Positions 58,972 through 64,000 of a stretch of 64,000 bases of DNA are shown piece by piece (positions within the stretch are counted from its first letter, which is position 1; each line of letters opens with the position of its first letter). The notes under the pieces were generated by a model. It saw nothing but the letters and a program-made list of their open reading frames with translations. It had not been told where the DNA came from and did not search any database. Source of the stretch: an uncultured Collinsella sp. (lineage in GTDB: Bacteria; Actinomycetota; Coriobacteriia; Coriobacteriales; Coriobacteriaceae). Position numbers and translations under genes: made by a program. The DNA lies in assembly GCA_949285915.1 (NCBI GenBank), contig CASDZW010000012.1, forward strand, positions 27,992 to 91,991, written 5' to 3'.

Positions 58972-59547
58972 GTGCGCGACAGCGCTAGACGCTTCCGTCC
59001 TTGCGTACTTTGGCCTGATTTAGACATCTGCATCTCTTGCCGCAGTTGCCTATCCGAGCAATTGTGTTTGACTAAGAAACGGGTGCAAGCAATTCTAGGT
59101 AGAGCGCGCCTTTCGGGAAGCGCCTCCATATTCCGCGTGCGTTCCGTTCAGCCGTCGCCCGCTGCCGCCTGCCGATTGCCTTGTTTCAAGCTGGTTACCG
59201 TTGTCGCATACCACTGCGGGCGTGCCTGCGCTCGGCGATACTTGCCAAACTCAGCAAATGCGTTGACAGGGCGAGTACCGGGCGTTCGTGCCACAGCGAG
59301 CGGGGCAGCGTGAGAACCCGCGGCGGGTGACCGGGAACATACCCTCGAGCAGCTCGGCTGAACGCGTGCGTGCCACGCGCGGGCGATCCCCGCGAAGCAC
59401 CGCCGCTAGTATGCCGCGCCGGAGCCCCCGTTACGGGCATCGCGCTACGAGGGCCGCAAAGGATGCGGCGCCTTACCTCGCATTTCTGATACATGCGAGC
59501 GAGCCGGCAGGAAGGCTCGCCTAACGGGAAGCGAGGCGTGAAGCAAG
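58972..59547 (+). promoter_or_regulatory. Long structured upstream region of ilvD
   Basis: No gene is seen. TTGACA at 59263 is a consensus -35 but has no matching -10. From about 59260 the sequence is GC-rich and palindromic: CTCGCAT/ATGCGAG (59477-59499) abuts GCGAGCC/GGCTCGC (59499-59520), which share a base and could exclude each other. A branched-chain leader or T-box would be expected; GCGAGTA-like and GAAC words occur but the TGGnACC box of T-boxes was not found. Confidence 0.4.
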
Positions 59548-61206
59548 ATGCGAAGCGATGCCGTAAAGAAGGGGCTGGCGCGTGCCCCCCACAGGAGCCT
59601 TCTCAAGGCGGACGGGCTCACCGACGAGGAGCTCGAGCGCCCGCTCGTCGCAGTGGTCTCGGCGCAAAACGAGGTCATCCCCGGACACATCCACCTGCAG
59701 CAGATCGCCGATGCCGTAAAGGCGGGCATTCGCATGGCGGGCGGAACGCCCCTGCAGGTCAACACCATCGGCGTATGCGACGGCATCGCCATGAACCACG
59801 AGGGCATGCACTACTCGCTCACGAGCCGCGAGGTCATTGCCGATTCCGTTGAGTGCGCCATCCAAGGTCACCAGTTCGACGCGATGGTGCTCATCCCCAG
59901 CTGCGACAAGATCGTGCCCGGCATGCTCATCGCCGCGGCGCGTCTGAACATCCCCACAATGCTCGTCTCGGGCGGCCCTATGCTCGCCGGGCGCGACAAG
60001 TGCGGTCACCAGACCGACCTCAATACGCTCTTTGACGCGGTGGGCGCCGTCACGGCGGGCACCATGACGCCGGAGGAGTGCGCCTGGCTCGAGAACACGG
60101 CCTGTCCTACCTGCGGCAGCTGCTCGGGCATGTTCACCGCAAACTCCATCTGCTGCCTTGCCGAGGCACTCGGCCTCGCCCTTCCCGGCAACGGCACCGT
60201 GCCCGCGGTGTACGCGGAGCGCATCCGCCTTGCCAAGAAGACGGGCATGAAGGTGATGGAACTCGTAGAGCAGGGCACCTGCGCGCTCGACATCCTGAAC
60301 GAGGCCTCCGTCTACAACGGCATGGTGCTCGATATGGCCTTTGGCGGCTCCACCAACACGATGCTCCACCTGACGGCCATCGCGCACGAGGCGGGCTGCG
60401 ACATCTCGATGACCGATTGGGACGAGGTCTCTGCCAAGACTCCCAACATCGTGCGCATCGCTCCGGCGTCGAACCTCCACATCGAGGACCTGAACGCCGT
60501 GGGCGGCATCCCCGCCATCATCGGTGAGCTCGGCCGCGCGGGTCTTCTGCGCGAGGACGCCCTCACCTGCCATGGCACCATGGCGGAGTGGATTGCCGAG
60601 ATTCCGCCGGCAGACGGCGAGATCGTCCGCACGGTAGACAACGCGTTCTCGCCCGTGGGCGGCCTCAAGGTCATGCAGGGCAACCTCGCGCCCGACTGCG
60701 GCGTGGTCAAGAAGAGCGCCTGCGCGTCCGACATGTGGCAGTTTGAGGGCACGGCGCGCGTCTTTGATAGCGAGGAGACCGCCTGCGAGGCCATCTTTGG
60801 CGGCAAGATCAACCCAGGCGACGTGGTGGTCATCCGCTACGAGGGGCCGGCCGGTGGCCCGGGCATGCGCGAGATGCTCACGCCCACCTCGGCCATCTGC
60901 GGTATGGGGCTCGACCACTCTGTCGCGCTCATTACCGACGGCCGCTTCTCCGGCGCGAGCAAGGGCCCGTGCATCGGCCACGTCTCGCCCGAGGCCGCGG
61001 CGGGCGGTCCCATCGCGCTTGTGGAGGAGGGCGACCGCATCGCCATCGACATCGAGGCCGGAACGCTTGAGCTCAAGGTGACAGACGAAGAGCTCGCCCG
61101 CCGCCGTGCCGCCTGGCAGCCGCCGGCGCCCAAGTACACTCGCGGCGTGCTTGCGCGCTATGCCAAGCTCGTCACCTCTGCAGACAAGGGGGCGTATCTC
61201 TCATGA
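59548..61206 (+). CDS. ilvD: Dihydroxy-acid dehydratase
   Basis: This 552-aa Fe-S enzyme makes the 2-oxo acids of valine and isoleucine synthesis. It begins [20 protein letters not shown]. Cluster cysteines lie in [11 protein letters not shown] and [13 protein letters not shown], with substrate motifs [14 protein letters not shown] and [20 protein letters not shown]. The length is usual. The ribosome-binding site is poor. The stop overlaps ilvB (ATGA). Confidence 0.96.
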   Translation: MRSDAVKKGLARAPHRSLLKADGLTDEELERPLVAVVSAQNEVIPGHIHLQQIADAVKAGIRMAGGTPLQVNTIGVCDGIAMNHEGMHYSLTSREVIADSVECAIQGHQFDAMVLIPSCDKIVPGMLIAAARLNIPTMLVSGGPMLAGRDKCGHQTDLNTLFDAVGAVTAGTMTPEECAWLENTACPTCGSCSGMFTANSICCLAEALGLALPGNGTVPAVYAERIRLAKKTGMKVMELVEQGTCALDILNEASVYNGMVLDMAFGGSTNTMLHLTAIAHEAGCDISMTDWDEVSAKTPNIVRIAPASNLHIEDLNAVGGIPAIIGELGRAGLLREDALTCHGTMAEWIAEIPPADGEIVRTVDNAFSPVGGLKVMQGNLAPDCGVVKKSACASDMWQFEGTARVFDSEETACEAIFGGKINPGDVVVIRYEGPAGGPGMREMLTPTSAICGMGLDHSVALITDGRFSGASKGPCIGHVSPEAAAGGPIALVEEGDRIAIDIEAGTLELKVTDEELARRRAAWQPPAPKYTRGVLARYAKLVTSADKGAYLS

Positions 61207-63335
61207 TCGATCAGACGAACACCACCGCCGGCACCGCAGCGCCTATGGCGGGCAGCCCGCGCACGCCCGACATGCCCGACGACATCCGCCAGCACCGGTG
61301 CGCGAGCGCCGTGGCGCCGCGCGAGGGCGCGGGCGACGGCACCACGCGCGAGGAGCGTCTTGCCTTAAAGGAGCTCGCCATCTCGGGCAAGCCCTTTGGT
61401 CCGGGCAGCCATACGGACAAAGAGGGCAAGACCATGACCGGCGCGCAGGCGATCATCGCCTCGCTTGAGGCCGAGGGCGTGGACGTGCTCTTTGGCTACC
61501 CCGGCGGCCAGGCCATCAAGATCTACGACGCGCTCTACGACTCGACCAAGATCCGCCACATCCTGGCCCGCCACGAGCAGGCCGCCGTGCACGAGGCGGA
61601 CGGCTATGCGCGTGCGACCGGGCGCGTGGGCGTGGTGCTCGTCACCTCGGGCCCCGGCGCCACCAACACGGTGACGGGCATTGCCACGGCCTACATGGAC
61701 TCCGTGCCGCTCGTGGTCATCACCGGTCAGGTTACGCGCGGCGTCATCGGCACCGATGCGTTCCAAGAGGCGGACATCGTGGGCATCACCATGCCCGTGG
61801 TGAAGCACAGCTTCTTGCTCCAGAGCAACGACGACCTCACCCGGACGTTCCGCGAGGCGTTCTACATCGCCTCGACCGGGCGCCCCGGCCCCGTGCTCAT
61901 TGACATCCCCTCCGACCTTGCGGGCGAGGAGATGGTCTTCCATTATCCCGATCAGGTGAATATCCCGAGCTACCGGCCCACGTACCGCGGCAACGCCAAG
62001 CAGGTGCGCCAGGCGGTCGAGCTCATCCGCGAGGCCGAGCGCCCCGTGCTCTACGTGGGCGGCGGCTGCGTGACGAGCCATGCCTGCGCCGAGGTGGTCG
62101 AGCTTGCCGAGAAGATGCAGATTCCCGTGGTGACGACGCTCATCGGCAAGGCCGCCGTGCCGTGCTCGAATCCTTTGAACCTCGGTCCCGTGGGCATGCA
62201 TGGCTCCAAGTACGCCAACATGGCCATGACCGAGGCGGACCTCATTATCGCGGTGGGCGCGCGCTTCTCTGACCGCGTGACGGGCAAGCTCTCTGAGTTT
62301 GCGCCGCACGCCACGTTTATCCACATCGACATCGACCCGGCAGAGATCGGCAAGGTGGTGGACCCCCGCGTGCCCATTGTGGGCGATGCACGCAACATCG
62401 TGTCCGCCATCAACGAGCGGCTCGATCGCGTGGGCGCCGAGCCCCGTGACGAGGCGTGGGTGAAGACCGTCTTTGAATGGCGCGAGCGCTGGCCGTTCTA
62501 CACCGAGGACTTTGCCGACTATCCGGACCGCATTGCCCCCGAGCAGGTGCTCGAGGCGCTCTCCGCCAAGCTCGACCCGCATGCGAGCGTGGTCACCACC
62601 GAGGTGGGCCAGCACCAGATGTGGGCGCACCAGCACATCCATCGCGAGGAGTCGCGCACGTTCATCTCCTCCGGAGGCCTCGGCACCATGGGGTTTGGCT
62701 TCCCTGCGGCGGTTGGCGCCAAGATCGGACGCCCCGGCGCGCAGGTGGTCTGCATCGCCGGCGACGGCTCCATCCAGATGAATATCCAGGAGATGGCAAC
62801 GGCCGTGGGCAACGGCGTCGCCGTGAAGATCCTGCTCATCGACAACAACGCGCTAGGCATGGTGCACCAGTGGCAGCGCCTGTTCTACCACGAGCGCTAC
62901 AGCTGCACCGAGTTCACCGCCAACCCCGACTTTGTCAAACTCGCCGAGGCGTACGGTTGGGGCGCAGAGCGCATCAACCATCCCGATCAGATTGATGCCG
63001 CGCTCGACCGCATGCTTGCCTCCGACGGCCCGTATCTGCTCGACGTGATTATCCCCACGGCGCAGACGGTCTACCCGATGGTCGCGCCCGGTGCCGCCAT
63101 CGACGACATCATCGGCGCCATCGACGTGACCTTGGGCGGCGTGCGCGTGACCGAGAAGGGCATGAGTCCGGCGGGCGAGACGGCGGGCGACATCGCCCAT
63201 CCGCTGCCCTTGAACGAACGCACCGACGGCGCATCGCGCACGGGCGGCGCCACGCGCGTCTCCGACCCTGCGATGGGCGCCGAGGCGCGCCCGGCGATTG
63301 CCGCAGATGACGAGGCCTCGAAGGGAGGCGAGTAG
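61203..63335 (+). CDS. ilvB: Acetolactate synthase large subunit with N- and C-terminal extensions
   Basis: This 710-aa ThDP enzyme condenses pyruvate with pyruvate or 2-oxobutanoate. Family core: [20 protein letters not shown] (from residue 78), [29 protein letters not shown] with the ThDP Glu, [15 protein letters not shown] with the Mg/ThDP Asp. The first 77 residues are a hydrophilic extension; an internal ATG at residue 78 has AGAGGG seven bases upstream, so both starts may be used. The last ~60 residues (after the family end) are also extra. It is coupled to ilvD by a 4-bp overlap. Confidence 0.95.
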   Translation: MIDQTNTTAGTAAPMAGSPRTPDMPDDIRQHRCASAVAPREGAGDGTTREERLALKELAISGKPFGPGSHTDKEGKTMTGAQAIIASLEAEGVDVLFGYPGGQAIKIYDALYDSTKIRHILARHEQAAVHEADGYARATGRVGVVLVTSGPGATNTVTGIATAYMDSVPLVVITGQVTRGVIGTDAFQEADIVGITMPVVKHSFLLQSNDDLTRTFREAFYIASTGRPGPVLIDIPSDLAGEEMVFHYPDQVNIPSYRPTYRGNAKQVRQAVELIREAERPVLYVGGGCVTSHACAEVVELAEKMQIPVVTTLIGKAAVPCSNPLNLGPVGMHGSKYANMAMTEADLIIAVGARFSDRVTGKLSEFAPHATFIHIDIDPAEIGKVVDPRVPIVGDARNIVSAINERLDRVGAEPRDEAWVKTVFEWRERWPFYTEDFADYPDRIAPEQVLEALSAKLDPHASVVTTEVGQHQMWAHQHIHREESRTFISSGGLGTMGFGFPAAVGAKIGRPGAQVVCIAGDGSIQMNIQEMATAVGNGVAVKILLIDNNALGMVHQWQRLFYHERYSCTEFTANPDFVKLAEAYGWGAERINHPDQIDAALDRMLASDGPYLLDVIIPTAQTVYPMVAPGAAIDDIIGAIDVTLGGVRVTEKGMSPAGETAGDIAHPLPLNERTDGASRTGGATRVSDPAMGAEARPAIAADDEASKGGE

Positions 63336-63337
63336 CG

Positions 63338-63823
63338 ATGAAATACATCCTCTCCGTACTCGTTGAGAACAAACCCGGCGTGCTCAGCCGCGTGACGGGG
63401 CTCATCAGTCGCCGCGGGTTCAACATCGACTCGCTCACGGTCGCTCCCACCGAGGACGTGACCATGAGTCGCATGACCATCATCGTCAACGCCGACGAGG
63501 TCGCCTACGAGCAGCTCACCAAGCAGCTGCATAAGCTCGTCTCGGTCTATAAGATCTCGGACCTCACCGAGGAGGATGCCATCGAGCGCGAGCTCGTGCT
63601 CTTCAAGGTGGTGGCTCCGCCCGACCGTCGGCACGAGATCATCGAGATCGCCAACATCTTCCGTGCCAACATCGTCGACGTGGGCAAGAACTCGCTCACG
63701 GTGGAGGCGACGGGCACGGCGAGTAAGCTGGACGCGATGGAGGACCTTTTCCGCAGCTACGGCATCCGCCAGCTTACGCGCACCGGCAAGATTGCGATGA
63801 GCCGCGGCGCACGCGACGCGTAA
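63338..63823 (+). CDS. ilvN: Acetolactate synthase small (regulatory) subunit
   Basis: This 161-aa subunit binds valine and controls the large subunit. The N-terminal ACT domain reads KYILSVLVENKPGVLSRVTG, then RRGFNIDSLTVAPTED. The C-terminal half (VVAPPDRRHEIIEIANIF, LTVEATGTASKLDAMEDLF) is typical. It follows ilvB by two bases. ilvC, often next, would lie beyond the window. Confidence 0.96.
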   Translation: MKYILSVLVENKPGVLSRVTGLISRRGFNIDSLTVAPTEDVTMSRMTIIVNADEVAYEQLTKQLHKLVSVYKISDLTEEDAIERELVLFKVVAPPDRRHEIIEIANIFRANIVDVGKNSLTVEATGTASKLDAMEDLFRSYGIRQLTRTGKIAMSRGARDA

Positions 63824-63880
63824 GGCGCTACGGGACCGCCCGCGGGCATATCGCCACCCGCTGCGGACAGTCCTGGCTCG

Positions 63881-63906
63881 CACGGAGGCGCCGCTGGCGC
63901 CTCCGG
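63881..63906. terminator. Strong hairpin near the right edge
   Basis: CGGAGGCGCC and GGCGCCTCCG pair across a 2-nt gap with further GCAC/CGTGC pairing outside. There is no T-tract, so its role as the ilvDBN terminator is uncertain. Confidence 0.35.
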
Positions 63907-64000
63907 CTCGTGCGGAACTTGCGGACGGTGAGGCACCGCCCGGCACCTTGTGCGACCGTACCTGCGTGTGAGTCAACAGTAGGGTTTTGCCGCAGTGTAT

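Noticed and set aside
59260..59547. T-box riboswitch before ilvD
   Set aside because: GCGAGTA and GAAC words resemble T-box parts, but the TGGnACC box and a matching antiterminator were not found. Kept only as an unassigned structured leader.

Overview
This window is high-GC DNA packed with housekeeping genes. It looks like the chromosome of a Gram-positive anaerobe of the Coriobacteriia, probably Collinsella or a close relative. The grounds are inferential: strong GC bias at third codon positions, the order ftsE-ftsX-rnr-TPR-smpB, an Ala-rich tail on L31, split transketolase, several lactose/cellobiose-type PTS genes, and Tat/lipobox lipoproteins with no outer-membrane genes. The species was not established by any search.

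Layout. 0-7.7 kb: class A penicillin-binding protein (-), then a U32 peptidase-family protein, a multi-pass membrane protein and tyrS. 8.0-15.5 kb: a small membrane protein, then a Tat-type lipoprotein solute-binding protein next to a very large MscS channel that carries two duplicated extracytoplasmic Cache-like sensor modules, then a CmpB-like membrane protein and a class-3 lipase-like protein. 15.6-20.7 kb: adenine deaminase with a suspicious 5' end, HAD phosphatase and citrate synthase (-), an ACT protein (-), and rpmE with a structured leader. 21.2-25.6 kb: lactose/cellobiose PTS operon (IIA, IIB, unknown membrane protein, IIC, 6-phospho-beta-glucosidase). 25.7-31.3 kb: secA, prfB (with SPT in place of the SPF motif) and a YitT-family protein. 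31.4-34.4 kb: small membrane proteins and a beta-propeller lipoprotein. 34.6-36.5 kb: split transketolase. 37.0-44.7 kb: ftsE (long N-terminal extension), ftsX, rnr, a TPR protein, smpB, an ankyrin membrane protein, a flavin reductase and a rubredoxin. 44.9-47.4 kb: three leftward genes, including a lone ABC ATPase. 47.6-48.8 kb: ilvA. 49.3-58.7 kb: a sugar-use island (MupG-like, two ROK kinases, AraC regulator, PTS IIC, SGNH hydrolase, GH1, alpha/beta hydrolase). 59.5-63.8 kb: ilvD-ilvB-ilvN.

Branched-chain amino acid genes (ilvA; ilvDBN) lie on both sides of the sugar island. Both edges of the island carry a member of a roughly 170-bp repeat family built from 16-bp ATTGTGTATACCGAAA-like motifs (two in direct orientation at one end, two inverted at the other, with one copy missing a motif). 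A third copy lies upstream of ftsE. The island has a PTS IIC but no IIA or IIB, so it may borrow those from the 21-kb operon.

Most interesting points: (1) the solute-binding protein plus double-sensor MscS pair, possibly a ligand-gated osmotic channel; (2) the dispersed repeat family and its position flanking the island; (3) the island itself, which pairs two different acyl-ester hydrolases with phospho-glycoside catabolism; (4) RF2 with SPT; (5) an apparent 5' frame break in adenine deaminase. No rRNA, tRNA, CRISPR array or intact insertion sequence was recognised.
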